A stretch of DNA of 64,000 nucleotides from Enoplolaimus lenunculus (Eukaryota > Nematoda > Enoplea > Enoplida > Thoracostomopsidae), in assembly GCA_030248215.1 (NCBI GenBank), contig JASANG010003092.1, forward strand, positions 620,001-684,000, in the 5' to 3' direction. The translations under genes and the position numbers were made by a program. The notes beneath the pieces were generated by a model. That model ran no database searches. It saw only the letters and a list, made by a program, of their open reading frames with translations, and was not told the DNA's origin. Position 1 is the first letter of the stretch, and the number at the start of each line of letters is the position of its first letter. Of the stretch, positions 25,616-36,989 are shown in pieces.

Positions 25616-25779
25616 CAGGCCGTTAGCCAGGTCACCTTTATAGCTGGCTAAGCATTTTTAAGATACGCATACAAAGGTTTTCGATGACTTACAACCAAGG
25701 TTGAAAATATTCTAGCGAGGGCCAAGATTCTTCCGGGAGCGGGGCTGAGCTCCCCTGCCCTACCTTGGCTACGGGGCCT
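25616..25779. mobile_element. CAGGCCCGTAGCC-family hAT-like MITE (164 bp)
   Basis: Left end CAGGCCGTTAGCCAGGTCAC, right end CCTTGGCTACGGGGCCT. Flanks GTATTTTA (25608-25615) and GTATTATA (25780-25787) agree at 7 of 8 positions. It has the same length as the copy at 16001. Confidence 0.65.
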
Positions 25780-26565
25780 GTATTATATATACATTTTTCT
25801 GTATATTCATGGGTATTTGTAAATATAAAGACTAAATCATTTTGACTTGAACGCGATATCTCCTAAATACACACCACTGTGACTGTTTGGTTTTAAACAG
25901 TGTCGTCCGTTATATGCTATATGGATGCTTGTAAATTTAGGATCAGCCAATGGAAATTGATCAGATTTTATATAGCAGCCAGCCAGATTTATTGTTGAAC
26001 CACCTGGTGTTAGCAGGATTTATTTTAAATTTAGGCCTTTTCGGTTTATTTCACGAGCGAACGTTAGTCGACGAATGTTCCGATTTGGAACATTTTTCCA
26101 TAATTTTGAAAATTTCAATTTCTTCGGTGATGACCTTAAGTTGACCAAGACCAAGACATTTCATGGCCGGTCACCGCACATCCCGGGCTCGGATTAAGGC
26201 TATTATTTTCCCTTAGACTTTGGCTTAGTTATAGACCACATTTTACGCTGAACTTTAGCCTTAGCCGCAACTCAAGAAACCGAAACCTGCCAATGGCAAA
26301 TATCGAGACTTACCGAGACTCCCTTCCCTGTTCTTAGCCATCTCTGTTTTATAGTGCCTACGGAAAACCGGATGCCCTTAAAAGGATCATGGGCCAAACG
26401 AATATTGCAACTAGAATAGTATAATAAGTACGTTGTTAAGTGTTAGAAATGCATCGGCGTGAGATGTTAAATTTTGTCACGTAAACACTATGGGTAGCTT
26501 AAGCCCCGAAGGAAGAATTGTAAGCTACGTTCTGATATTTGATTGTAATCTGGTGTTAGATTTTA

Positions 26566-26775
26566 ATTCATTATCCGGTTCCGGCCGGATATTAGATTAT
26601 CCGGCTCCGGCTTCATCAGTTTTTGTATCCGGCTGCACCCTGGTATAAAAGCATACCGAAGCCTGAACCTAAACCTCAGCGTAAGCGTAAGAATAAGCCT
26701 ATGAATAAGCGTAAGCTTTAGCAAAATATTGATCGAAAGCTTAATCTTACTTTATTGCAGTCCATCATCTTATAC
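26566..26775. mobile_element. CCGGAGCC-family fragment followed by a decayed TTAGGC-family fragment
   Basis: 26566-26645 has CATTATCCGGTTCCGGCC and GGCTGCACCCTGG, a left or right end of the CCGGAGCC family. 26645-26775 has ATAAAAGCATACCGAAGCC, CCTAAACCTCAGCG, GAAAGCTTAATCTTAC and TTGCAGTCCA, the order of the TTAGGC family without clear ends. Confidence 0.4.
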
Positions 26776-26924
26776 ATGAATCTATCGAGACCTCGCAGCA
26801 TTTAGCTAGCGACAGGTCGAAAATAGAAAATCAATATCGTCAACCTAACGCTGTATAATTTTACTTCGATTGCGGTTAAACTGTATCATTTACAGTTTAA
26901 TAAAATTCTACCTCTCGGGCCAGA

Positions 26925-27005
26925 GCGTCAAACTCTCTTATCTGCCGAACCGTGATGGTATAATGCCTGTTACCCAAGACACCCAAGTACTGCTTGCTTA
27001 TATTC
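26925..27005 (+). repeat. tRNA-like SINE head fragment
   Basis: GCGTCAAACTC, CTTATCTGCCGAACCGTGAT and GGTATAATGCC parallel the tRNA-like unit at 44797-44872 (GCGTCAAGCTCCTATAGCTG, GTGATGGTATACGCC). The B-box half is not preserved. Confidence 0.35.
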
Positions 27006-28035
27006 ACACTAGTTTTCATTAAGAAAATACCAAAACAACCGTACCTAAACCGACCTGAACATTGTGCAACAAATTTACCGTTTTACCCGTTCTAAATTCA
27101 CTTCCACGTCAGCGCCTCTGATTTTATGCAGTAGCGTACCTCCTAAAGTCTAATAATTTGAGGGGCGTAGCGAAGATTTCATTTCGGAAAGGTTCAGCCA
27201 TATTTAAATGTTCTTTCCGAGCCAGAGAAGAAATATTTGAACTCAAGGGTAAGGCAGGGTTTCTCAAAAACGTGCCCCTTTTCTTCTAGAAATTTCTATG
27301 GGACGATATATTCTCCTATCTTTTCCCTTGTATACAGCCGCCCTGCTTTCGGATGGATGTTTTCACTGAATCGTGTCTAATTCTTTCCGGTTGCAAGACT
27401 AAAAGTTCTAAAGTTCTTTCGAACGCATACACTACGACGCTTAAAAAAACTGTTCGCGAAAGATAATCAAATCACAACAACCAAAGCTTTAACTTCGTCT
27501 AAATATTAGCGTTTCTGCTACGTTTTTGTATAAAGTTTTCGACTTAAATTCAGCTTATATAAGCCTTGAGCGCTAAATGAAAACTAAATGGTAACTTTGC
27601 GCAGCGAACAATATTCGTGTTTGTTCAATATTGAACGCAGTTATAAATTCGTGTAGCTGTCGGCGCTGGATCAGCCACAAGACAAACAACGCATGTAAAA
27701 ATTGGGGCTCACCAAAATCCAAGCAGCCAGTGTCTGACCAAAATTATATTAAAGTAAAGCAAGAATTATTGTGCATTTCGCTTTCGTGAATAATGTTTTG
27801 TGTTTAGTTGAAAAGTTAATTCGCCCTTGAAGTATTGTTGAAATAGACAAGTTACTTTGTATCTTACCAATCTGCATAAGCAGAAAAGCTTGTTTTAGAA
27901 ACATGCTAATTTTTGTAATTAATTCAACAAAAATCTTTAGAACTGGTAACTGCCGCTGCATTTTTGTTCAAGAATTTATTCCTGTTGAAACTACGTGATC
28001 TGCACAATCAGTGTTCGATGTATTGCCAAGTTAAA

Positions 28036-28106
28036 GACCACGCCGGGAATCGAACCTTGGTCGTTTTGCACTCGAGTCAAGCATCCTACTACTACACCAT
28101 GCGGTC
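28036..28106 (-). repeat. tRNA-derived SINE head (or tRNA pseudogene)
   Basis: Read on the minus strand it starts GACCGCATGGTGTAGTAG (an A-box match), ends GGTTCGATTCC (a perfect B box), then CGGCGTGGTC closes a six-base-pair acceptor stem. The anticodon stem does not fold well, so it is not called as a working tRNA. A relative at 42675-42745 shares flanking sequence on both sides, pointing to a SINE family. Confidence 0.55.
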
Positions 28107-28934
28107 ATTGCAACACGTTCTTAAATCTGTACATGTGCATATGTATAACAATCTTTTTGCTTTACATACACTTGCCGTGTGTATATACGGACAATGTCCA
28201 TATTCAAAAATAGCTATCGAGGTCTATAGTTGGCAATCTTTAAAACCACAAAATCGCAACGGTCTCTTTAAGGGATGCAAACACAATTAAAATTTCGACC
28301 TATGTTAATTTTAGGATCCTGGTCCCTGAGAGACCGCGGAATTCGGTACTTAGAGACTCAAAAGCTGAAGCTTAGGCTTAAGCGTAGCCGCCTTACGTTT
28401 AGAATTAGACTTATTTGCTTATGTTTAGGTTCAGAGGTAGGGTTGGTAGCCAGGTCCAAATGGTTAAGATAGGCCAAAATTCCTACGCCTAAGGTTCGTC
28501 GTGTTAAAATTTAGTATGATTATGATCATATTACCCGAAGCAAAAAAACTCGAGATATAAAATTAATTTCACACCCCAATGACGCGGATTATATATTGGT
28601 TGGGGTGTCAGCTGATTTCAGTGAAAAAGAAAACTTTAGATTAAGCATTGTCATTAATAATTTAATATAACTTACTGTATTTGCCTACGAATAATAAAAG
28701 TCGTACAACAAACCTACGCTGGTGCAGCTTTAGCTTCCATTCACATCCCTACTGGCTCCGGTATTTAATTCAATTGAATATCTCAAACCTCATTCAAAAC
28801 TTATATATTAATACTTTCAGCTTTATAATAAACATTACTAAATTACAAACCAGCTTATTGTTTAATCTTAGCAATATTTTGCTGAATAAATTTGTTTAAA
28901 TTTTTACTGAATAAATACTTTCGAGTCGTTTCAA

Positions 28935-30593
28935 ATGGCCGAACTTTTATCGAACCCTCCCACAGGGTCAGGTGTGGAAAATGCGGGCCAATTTGGCATA
29001 ATTGGCCCGATTGATTCAGATATAGTGATCACCGACGGCCGACACCGTATATCGTCCCTTCTCGGCCACACGATTAATTCTGTTGCCGCGGTTTGGAGTC
29101 GAATAGGTTACAACGATGATTCGAGACAAGAACGTTTGAACGCGTTGGTTGAAAGTTGTACGAATTGGGCAAGAAAAGCAATACAAGGTTCGAATGCTGC
29201 TATTGTTTATTTGCTTTTGTAGATGTAAAATTTTGTTCGCAATAAAAACGCTAATGGTTCATTTTTACTGACATTTTTCAATTGTAGTCACAAAGCCATT
29301 CAACCAGGGTCGTAATCAGTGGCGGACTCAGGACGGTGAGGGCGGTCGAGTCAATCCTTTTACGGAACCAACTTTATAGCAAAAAGTTTAAAATCAAAAA
29401 CCATTCATCCTGCAAAAAGAGCCTAATTCCACGAAATTTTTTGACAGTTTTTTGCAAAAGTAGCTATATACAACGCATATTTATGGAAATGAATGATACA
29501 ATCCATATCAATGGGGGAAAGCAACCAAGCGCTCCACAAGCCCCTATTTGTTACGTTTTTTGAATTCGTACCAGGGGCATAATCAGGATTTCATTTCAAG
29601 AGAGTATTAATGAAAATGTGTTGGCAAGCGAGCGCAGTTAACGAGAAAATTTTTTATTTATTTAGCAACCTGGTTTGTCAGTGTAATGCTTGTCAACTCT
29701 GTAAACTCTAAAACCATTAAAATAATAACGACAGAGCTCGTATTGTGGATAAAACTTCACGAGCGAAACTACCTTGACGCCGGACACATTTCAAAACTAC
29801 GCCGAGTTTTATGTGAACTTTGTATTGAGTGCGCGTATTGTGATACCAAGTATCGTTAGTTTCTGAAATCACAACGGCAAGGCAACTGATGATGTTAGGC
29901 AATATAATTAAATATTCCTATTACAACGCGTTTAAAAATTTATTTGAAGTTCAATTTGTTGTGTGGTTATCATTTAAGCCCCCCCCGCTTTTTGAAAATA
30001 CTGTGCCTGGTTAATTACGAAAACCATATAAAATATAAAGCTGAAAACTAAACAAAACAGTTTTTACACACAAATTTCTTTCGTGCCATTATTTTGGCCA
30101 GATATATACTCAGTACATCAACAAGGCTTAAAACCTGGAACCACACCAGTTGCCAGTCGAAACCATACCTCGCGAACCATGCGTTCAGTTGTGGAAATTT
30201 GAACACTATTCGACTCAGCTCAGCAAGGTTCGCATGAGAGTTTGCCGAAGCGCACAAGGACTGCCAAACGTTCTGAAAAATTGACAAAAGTGTTCTAAAA
30301 CTGTACAACCCAACCATTTTATTACGCAGTCATGGTGCAAATTGCATATCGGTAACGAAAGCGGTTATGCTAACGTTCTATACCGTATTTTAGACGAAGA
30401 AAGCATTGAGTGTCACTTGCATCAAAATGTGACTGCATTTAGCGCAGAAATCCACCAACTTTGCCTTGAACTTCAAGTCTCAGAACCTGACGAACTGAAA
30501 GGTCGATGTGACGCTTGTAGCCTTGACCAAAACAATAATAACAACAACAACGACGACGACAATAAAAAGAACAGTAAAAATGATGACAATTAC

Positions 30594-30655
<62 letters not shown>

Positions 30656-33600
30656 CACAAACAATACATCTTCTTCAAGTCTAAGCTTAATTGATCGTGA
30701 GCGAAAATTACACGATTGCGCTGTTACATTACGTCGCGAGCGGCAATCAAGGATTGATGAAATGGCTAATTTGGTTGTGCAACATAAAGCTATGTGCTAC
30801 CAGCTCGATACAGATGTAGTGTCGGTGGCAACCCGAAATTACGAGGTATTCAAAAATTCTGTTAGTAAATATTTCTTCTCCCCATCAGTATAAACTCTGC
30901 CCCACCTGTTTAAAAGGTTTATGATTATATGATCGGGTAAAATAAAAAGTGTTGTTTGCTTGCATTTTTGAGATCTAAAGTATAGGCCTTTGTATAGTGT
31001 ATCGGACGTTGTTGTCAGGGGCAGGGGTTTAATATCTCCATGTTTTTCACCTGTTTCACTTTAGCTTCGGTCGGATGAAACTATTTGCATCGTAAAATTT
31101 TGTTGAGCACGACGCTGCTGGCGGTGGGGACACATACACCCCCAGGACTATCTTGTAACGTATGAACCAGAGGCGCAGCAGTTTATTCAAAAATAAGGTC
31201 ATATACACATGGTGGGAGAAAACTCGAAAGCGAAGCGAGTGAAAAGCCAAATAAGCTTGATTAACGCAATGCTTATCATGACAGTGCATTGGTTTGGACA
31301 GGCCGGCCAGATGACGGGCAGCCCAGGTATCGGGACACAAAAGAAAAGGGTTGGACGGGGGCATTAGTGGTACTGATAGGAGTGAATGCAGGGATATATC
31401 ACCTAAAATTCGAGAAATATTAGAAAAGGTACTTTATAAGGTTGTAGAATAACCTAAAGTGGTTTAAACGTTTTCTCGCTCGCTACACTCGCTCACAAAA
31501 AATTTGTGACGTTATAATCACCTAACGAAACAAAATCGCGGCTACACAAGCCCCAGGTCACTGATTGTAACATTCCGAAATAAAAACAAATACACACGCA
31601 TATATCACGATGCGACCGGATACCGGAAAAATGCCGGAGACGGAGCCGGATCATATAATATCCGGCAGGAGTCGGATAGTTGATTCAAATCTAATACTAA
31701 CGGGCATCCAAATGGTTTACGTAACAAAAGTTTAACATCTCACCGCGATGAAATTTTAAGTTTTTTCGGTGATGACAAAAATTGACCGAGACTGAAACAT
31801 TTCATGACCGGTTTCGGGACTCGGTTTTTAACCAAGATCGCACATCCTTGCTTAGGAATGAGGTTTTATGTTCGCTTAGGCATGGGCCTAGTTTTAGACT
31901 TGAGGGACTCTATCCGCTTACGGACTCTTATTGGGGATACGGACTTCTCGTGATTGGGTCTCAAAATGAGGACTCCATCCTCATATTACTTCCTCTAATT
32001 CTGATCACTACAGCATATACACATTGCTTTCAGACTGCAATCCCGTCAAAATCGGACATTGAATCCTTACGAGAAACTGTCAAAGAGCAGTGTCAACTAG
32101 TCGCCGAACGGTCACAATATTTAGACGCAATGCGCAAAACTGTACGCGAACAATACGCTCGAATGAGGATTATACCAACTACAGAATTTGAACAGCAACT
32201 GCTTGACGAATCGTGTGATATTCCATTGAGTTTAGATACTATTCAAAAGTTGGGTTAGTTTTGGCAGTAAGCGTTGATCATGACTGCATGACAAGTGTAT
32301 GCAACTGGGTACATTTTTAATATTGTACTGAATTCAGACATAGTTTAGAAATTGATACAGTTTAGTTACCAAGAGTTGATAACGAGTCTAGGGCAAGAGT
32401 ATGCAACTGAGTACATTTTTAACATTCTGCCGACTGAGTTCAGACATCACACAATAGTGAGAACAAGTAGTAATACCCGCAGGGTTATTACTACTAGGAT
32501 AGATGATTCAGCAGGGGTCGATATCTTCCTGAACAACAGTATCCCCCCATCGTATGCTTTTTTTAATATTCTATTCAATTCTGACAGCGTTCATATCTTG
32601 TGTTAAGGTCTTTACCAACTATAGATAATACTCTTTGGATAAGAGTATAAAGCTTACGTTCAGCATTGCGCCAAGTTCAGACACTGAAAAATAATTCGGG
32701 TTCGTTTAGTCAGCAAGCGTACTCATAGTATACTTTATGCAGGGAAGCAAATAAACTGGTATCATTTCTGGCTTTCAGATTCACTCGAAGGACAGCTTGA
32801 ATCAAAACTGGTTCAATATTTGCTTCGTGTCCAAGACGAAATTCTAGAACGACGTTCAGAAATTCGGCAACTTTGGGACGATTGTTTTGTCAGCGACGCC
32901 GAACGCCGCGCATTCACTTGCATCGATGATCCGAATTTCAGCGAAGAACTGTTACTAAAACATCGGAGCGAAGTTGAAAGATTACAAGTAAGGTTTCACT
33001 CAATATTTTTATTACTTTCTTTTTTAAACTTTTATACCGCACGATATCAACCATTCAGTATCATTCTGTATGCAGGTATGCACAATTTGTGCTTAGTTTC
33101 CCCTTTCTCGTAGGATATACACGCACGTCGCCATCTCACCTTGCTAGAGGGGTGTTGAAAAAATTTCTGACGGGGCATACTACAGGTTTCGATGACTTAC
33201 TAGCAAAGTTGACGAATTTCTACTGGAAGGTTAAAATTTTTCCCAGTAGGCTGAGCCACATGTCTTCCTCTTGCGACGGGCTCGAGTAGTTATTGTACTT
33301 TATGCGGGAAGTTTAACTTTGCAGTTAAAATCTGGCTGACAAAGTTACCTAGTGTACGCAAGTTATTGTAAATTAGCTGTAATCACTAATCAGGCCAGTA
33401 GTCTGCTTAAACCAGAAAAAATTTCTTGGAGAAGCAGGCAAAAATTTCAGTTTTTGGAATGGCTGAATTCTTCTTCATGGCTTATTCTCTTCCCTGGCCG
33501 AACGTCCTTTGGCTGCGAGCGCGAATGTGAGAAAGAATTAATTTTGTTGTTGACAGTTTTTCGGTTGACAGAGTTGTCTACAAGTGAGTGTAAACTTTAA

Positions 33601-34108
33601 ATGCCGTCTTAGGTGAAGTATATTCGCTTAGGTCGACTACGATTCGAAATGTGAAATTTACGCGTTGCTAAAAGAATGGCGTTCACTGTTCGATCAAATC
33701 GCTTCATTTGATGCTCGAGCGAACGATCCAACCCGTTTTATCAACCGTGGTGGCTCACTTTTAAAAGAAGAAAAACAACGCAAAGCTGTCACCAAACGTC
33801 TGCCAGATGTTGAAGCGCAACTTGCAAAATCTGTTGCTCAATGGGAAGATTGTGAACAACAACAGGTGCTAATTTGTGGACGGCCATTTTTGGAGTATTT
33901 GACGTCAGAAAAGTTGAACTACGAATTGAGGAAAGAACAAGAAAAGATGACAAAGTTGGCATCGCGACGGTCGGATTCGTTTCATGTGGGAGGGACAGGC
34001 ACTGGAAGTGTGGGTGGCTGCGCGACAACGCTAATGACACCGGCACGAAATCATTCTACGAGTCGAATGAGTTTAGCGGGCGGCGGTGGTGCGGGCAAGA
34101 AGGCGTGA
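28935..34108 (+). CDS. PRC1/Ase1/MAP65-family spindle midzone protein (five exons, 536 aa)
   Basis: Exons: 28935-29187, 30394-30845, 32034-32253, 32779-32987, 33632-34108; all phases fit. Family members are homodimers that cross-link antiparallel microtubules at the central spindle during cytokinesis; C. elegans SPD-1 is one. The N-terminus has the dimerisation-region pattern INSVAAVWSRIGYNDDSRQE. Exon 3 has DIPLSLDTIQKL, and exon 4 RSEIRQLWDDCFVSDAERR. Exon 5 carries the family signature of the microtubule-binding spectrin domain, NDPTRFINRGGSLLKEEKQR. Exon 2 holds an Asn run (about residues 130-172) that the usual family lacks. Oddities: the exon 1 donor is weak (CAAG|GTTCGA), and one helical segment before exon 4 is shorter than in human PRC1. 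The basic tail (SRRSDSFHV.. to GKKA) is short. Family is sure; the exon 1-2 junction is less so. Confidence 0.9.
30530..30654 (+). repeat. (AAC)n/(AAT)n microsatellite coding for Asn in the PRC1-like gene
   Basis: AAC and GAC triplets at 30530-30560 are followed by a long pure AAT run at about 30592-30651. In the gene frame it codes for Asn with some Asp and Lys. It lies in exon 2 between two coiled-coil segments. Confidence 0.85.
31902..32012 (-). mobile_element. Reverse-strand fragment of the 430-bp TGTAGTGACC repeat
   Basis: The reverse complement starts TGTAGTGATCAGAATTAGAG and contains AATAAGAGTCCGTAAGCGGA, as in the two full copies. Only the left quarter is present. It ends 20 bp before the acceptor of exon 3 of the PRC1-like gene (32033). 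Confidence 0.6.
33122..33287. mobile_element. CAGGCCCGTAGCC-family MITE fragment in PRC1-like intron 4
   Basis: CGCCATCTCACCTTGCTAG, CAGGTTTCGATGACTTACTA and GCTGAGCCACATG..TTGCGACGGGCTCG match the family order. The ends are decayed. Confidence 0.5.
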
Positions 34109-34837
34109 GGTTTGGATTACTCAACTTGGTACACTGGCGAATCCAGAGACGAAAGCGGCGCTGGCACACGTCTCGATCAGAACTTTTCTTGTAATTAACA
34201 GTGTCCGTACTTTATAAATTTTTACATTTATGCTACCAAAATAGCATTTGGTTTCTCGACGGCTTTCACGAGTTTTTATCACAATATTTTTCCCTCCGCC
34301 TCAAATTTACAGATCCGCCACTGATCCGATGGATTGCATTAAAACGTATAATGAAGTAAAAACTGTAGTTTTCGGAAGAAAAGATAAGCCATGGCATATA
34401 ATTTGTTGACTTACCAGGTGTGGCAGGTAAGTAGGCGTTTAGACCAGTTTTGAATGAACTCATGCACCTGTAGAGGCCCTAAAATTTGTCAGCAGAAGTA
34501 TGCTAAGATATTACGGTATTTAAAAGCGAGATTGATAATTGTCAACGGTGGTGCAAAATGTTTCTTGGGGGGTGACGGAGCGCACGCGTTGCTTCCCTAT
34601 GGCTACAGATATGTGTACTGTAGTATTGACATATCTTTCACAAACTTTTATTTTTAAGGATTAGTACAATATTTTGACTCTGTGTTTCGTCTGAAATTGT
34701 AATTGAAAAATCACTCAAATTCAGTATGTATTATGGTAGATTTGCGCTACTATATTATTGTGTAATTAATAGCTTTATTTTATGCAGGTTTAATTAAAAT
34801 TCCAAAATATCAAAAATTAATCTTTTGTCCCTTGTAT

Positions 34838-34996
34838 AGAATAGGGCCGGAACAGTAGTATAGGTATATTTCTAAGCCGAAGCCTAAGCCTTACCCTAAG
34901 CGTAAAGTTGAGTATATTCCAAGCCTAAGCCTTAGCATAAGCCAAAGCAAAAAAGTTAGTTTAAAGCTTAAGCTGACTATCACAACGCCGCCGGAT
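34838..34996 (+). mobile_element. TTAGGC-bearing MITE, diverged copy
   Basis: TATAGAATAGGGCCGGAACA, GTAGTATAGGTATATTTCT, two arrays of CCTAAG hexamers split by GAGTATATTCC, then GTTTAAAGCTTAAGCTGAC. The right end is decayed (ACGCCGCCGGATG). Confidence 0.6.
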
Positions 34997-35302
34997 GTTT
35001 TTAATCTTTGCCCAATGTTTAAAGCGAACAAGCAAAGTTGAGTTGCCCAATAATGAACAGCTACCTACCAAGTAGCAAGCACAGATTTCATTGGACCCGT
35101 AGCCGTAGATGGCTCATGGGTGTGTAACTGCCCTAAAATTTTCTCTTTTTAAATAGTTTTAGCCTCGCTTGTTACTCATTTTCTGCCCCACGCGTTGTCT
35201 TTGGTTGAGAGACTGAATTTCATTTTCAAAGTTGTACAACAGCTATAAAACCAACTGGCATCAAGAAACGCTAGACTATAGCATGTCATGCCGATGTTAC
35301 TT

Positions 35303-35460
35303 TAAGGGGTGCAACAGTAGTATAAGCATACTTCTAAGCCTAAGCCTATCCTCAGCGTAATGATAACAATATAATTAGACTTAGGCATAAGTCTAAACCT
35401 AAGCAAATTGTCTAAAGCTTAAGCTGTACTTTACCAGAGACCCGCGGAAAAAGTTGCGCC
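35303..35460 (+). mobile_element. TTAGGC-bearing MITE, diverged copy
   Basis: AAGGGGTGCAACAGTAGTAT, CATACTTCTAAGCCTAAGCC, then GTCTAAAGCTTAAGCTGTAC and AGACCCGCGGAAAAAGTTG. Few hexamers remain. Confidence 0.55.
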
Positions 35461-35613
35461 ACTCAAAATAACATGGACTGCATCACATACGTAGTCGGTA
35501 TTTCAGTTTGTCAATTTTAAATCAACAATGATTTTACATGTGGTAGAAATTGCAACGCGTTGTCCATACTTGTCTATAAACTAAGTTAAGATTTGAAAAA
35601 CAAGATACACATT

Positions 35614-35790
35614 CGGGTCCGTAGCCAAGGGAGGGGGGGCAGGGGGGCTCGCCCCTCAGAAAAAAATGAAAAAAAAACGTTCGCTCCTCTAGAAATTTTT
35701 CAACTTTGCTTGTAGGTCAACGAAAAGCCTTATATGACCCTCCTAAACATTTTTAGCTCCCTCTAGCTAGGTTAACTGGCTTCTGGCCTG
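35614..35790 (-). mobile_element. CAGGCCCGTAGCC-family MITE, reverse orientation
   Basis: Opens CGGGTCCGTAGCCAAGGGAG with long G-runs and closes AGGTTAACTGGCTTCTGGCC. The interior CAACTTTGCTTGTAGGTCAA is the reverse of the family core. Confidence 0.55.
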
Positions 35791-36119
35791 TATACTACAT
35801 TGTGAATTTAACTCAATAACACACGCAGTTACTATAATGGGTAACTTGGGCAGTTTAATGGCACTTATTGGATTCGCTCTGATTACAATCAAAAACCATT
35901 TGCTCTTTATATTGTGCTTAAACTTTTGATTTTAACATTTAAACTAAAAATTGCATTGTTTCGTTGAATTTTTATTTAAAATGGTCCAGTATGTCTAAAT
36001 GGTTAAGCAATATCAAAATGTTCGGTTAGAAAAGATTTTTTTACTAAATTTGCCATTATTCAGACTCATTTTCTGAACATGACTAGACAGACGCCACGAG
36101 ACTTAGCCCAACTGGCTCA

Positions 36120-36262
36120 TAGGCCCGTAGGCAGCTCGCCGTGATAGCGGGGGCTGAAAATTCTCGAGGAGGGGCATTCAAGGGTTTTCAATGAGCTGCA
36201 AGCATGGTTGAAAATTCTCTAGGGGGGCAAAATTTCCCTTGCCCCGGGCTTCCCTTAACTAT
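36120..36262 (+). mobile_element. CAGGCCCGTAGCC-family MITE fragment
   Basis: AGGCCCGTAGGCAGCTCGCC, GGGTTTTCAATGAGCTGCAA and TTGCCCCGGGCTTCC match the family. The right TIR is decayed. Confidence 0.5.
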
Positions 36263-36521
36263 TTCACGAAATTTGTTGCCAGCGGCGGATTAGAAACCTT
36301 ATCATTTTGTCACAAAAATGTCTGGAATTGCAAAAATCGAAACGCGTTTTTCAAAAGAGGTCGAAAACTTCACGATAAATCCGAAGACGAAACCGAAGGC
36401 GAAGCCAAATTTAGCCATAAAAATAATGTTGAAGTGGCAAGTGTTAAATCGTTTATAAGCATTTTTTGCGAAATATGCGGGATCAGAGCCATAAAGTTCG
36501 TCGGCCAGTGTTTACTTTTAG

Positions 36522-36665
36522 GGCCGTAACAGTAGTTTAGCGGATTCCTAAGCCTTAACCTAAGCCTACGCGTTGCAAAAGCGTATTCCCAAGACTAGGC
36601 CTAAGCCTAAGCCTAAGCAAAAAATGTAGTCTAGAATGTAAGCCTACTACTTTACAGACCTGCCA
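36522..36665 (+). mobile_element. TTAGGC-bearing MITE, diverged copy
   Basis: AGGGCCGTAACAGTAGTTTA, first array, spacer GCAAAAGCGTATTCC, second array of CCTAAG hexamers, then TGTAGTCTAGAATGTAAGC and CAGACCTGCCAAAACGTC. Confidence 0.55.
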
Positions 36666-36711
36666 AAACGTCAATGACATTGACTTATCGGAGATTTTGA
36701 AAAAGCAAAGC

Positions 36712-36799
36712 CTCAGGCGGGAGTCGAACCCTGACCAAAAGATATTTAATCGGTGTCCCCGCAAATCAACTTGCCAACTGATTGTGCCACGGCACCGCT
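36712..36799 (-). repeat. tRNA-like sequence, probably a SINE head
   Basis: On the minus strand: GCGGTGCCGTGGCACAATCA (A-box-like), about 40 bases, then CAGGGTTCGACTCCCGCCTG, a good B box with paired T-stem. The arms between are too long and do not fold as a normal tRNA. It sits between two TTAGGC-family fragments. Confidence 0.5.
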
Positions 36800-36844
36800 T
36801 GCTATATTAAAATTCTGTATTTGCTCATACATACATAACTTGCT

Positions 36845-36985
36845 AACAGTAGATTAGGCGCATTTCTAAGCCTAAGCTTAAGCGTTGCAAAAGTGTGTTC
36901 CTAAGCCTAAGCCAATGCAAAAAGTGTAATCTTGACTCTAAACATACTGTTTTATAGACCCACCAGAAACTGGACGGCCCTAAAA
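36845..36985 (+). mobile_element. TTAGGC-family MITE, decayed copy
   Basis: AACAGTAGATTAGGCGCATT, CTAAGCCTAAGCTTAAGCG, GCAAAAGTGTGTTCC and ACCCACCAGAAACTGGACG. Its order matches the copy at 36522, so the two may be a local duplication. Confidence 0.45.
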
Positions 36986-36989
36986 GGGT

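Larger units (their letters stand above)
23460..28030. other. Intergenic stretch between repeats, no gene seen
   Basis: Apart from the repeats listed separately (25616-25779, 26566-26775, 26925-27005) I see no gene. Several frames of 60-116 codons are present on both strands, but none has splice borders or motifs. Small pieces of the GACCGAGAC and GGCGTAGCCAG repeats occur near 24855, 26140-26330 and 27164. Confidence 0.4.

Noticed and set aside
28036-28106. Working tRNA gene
   Set aside because: The A and B boxes are good, but the anticodon arm does not fold and a relative shares the flanks, as in a SINE.
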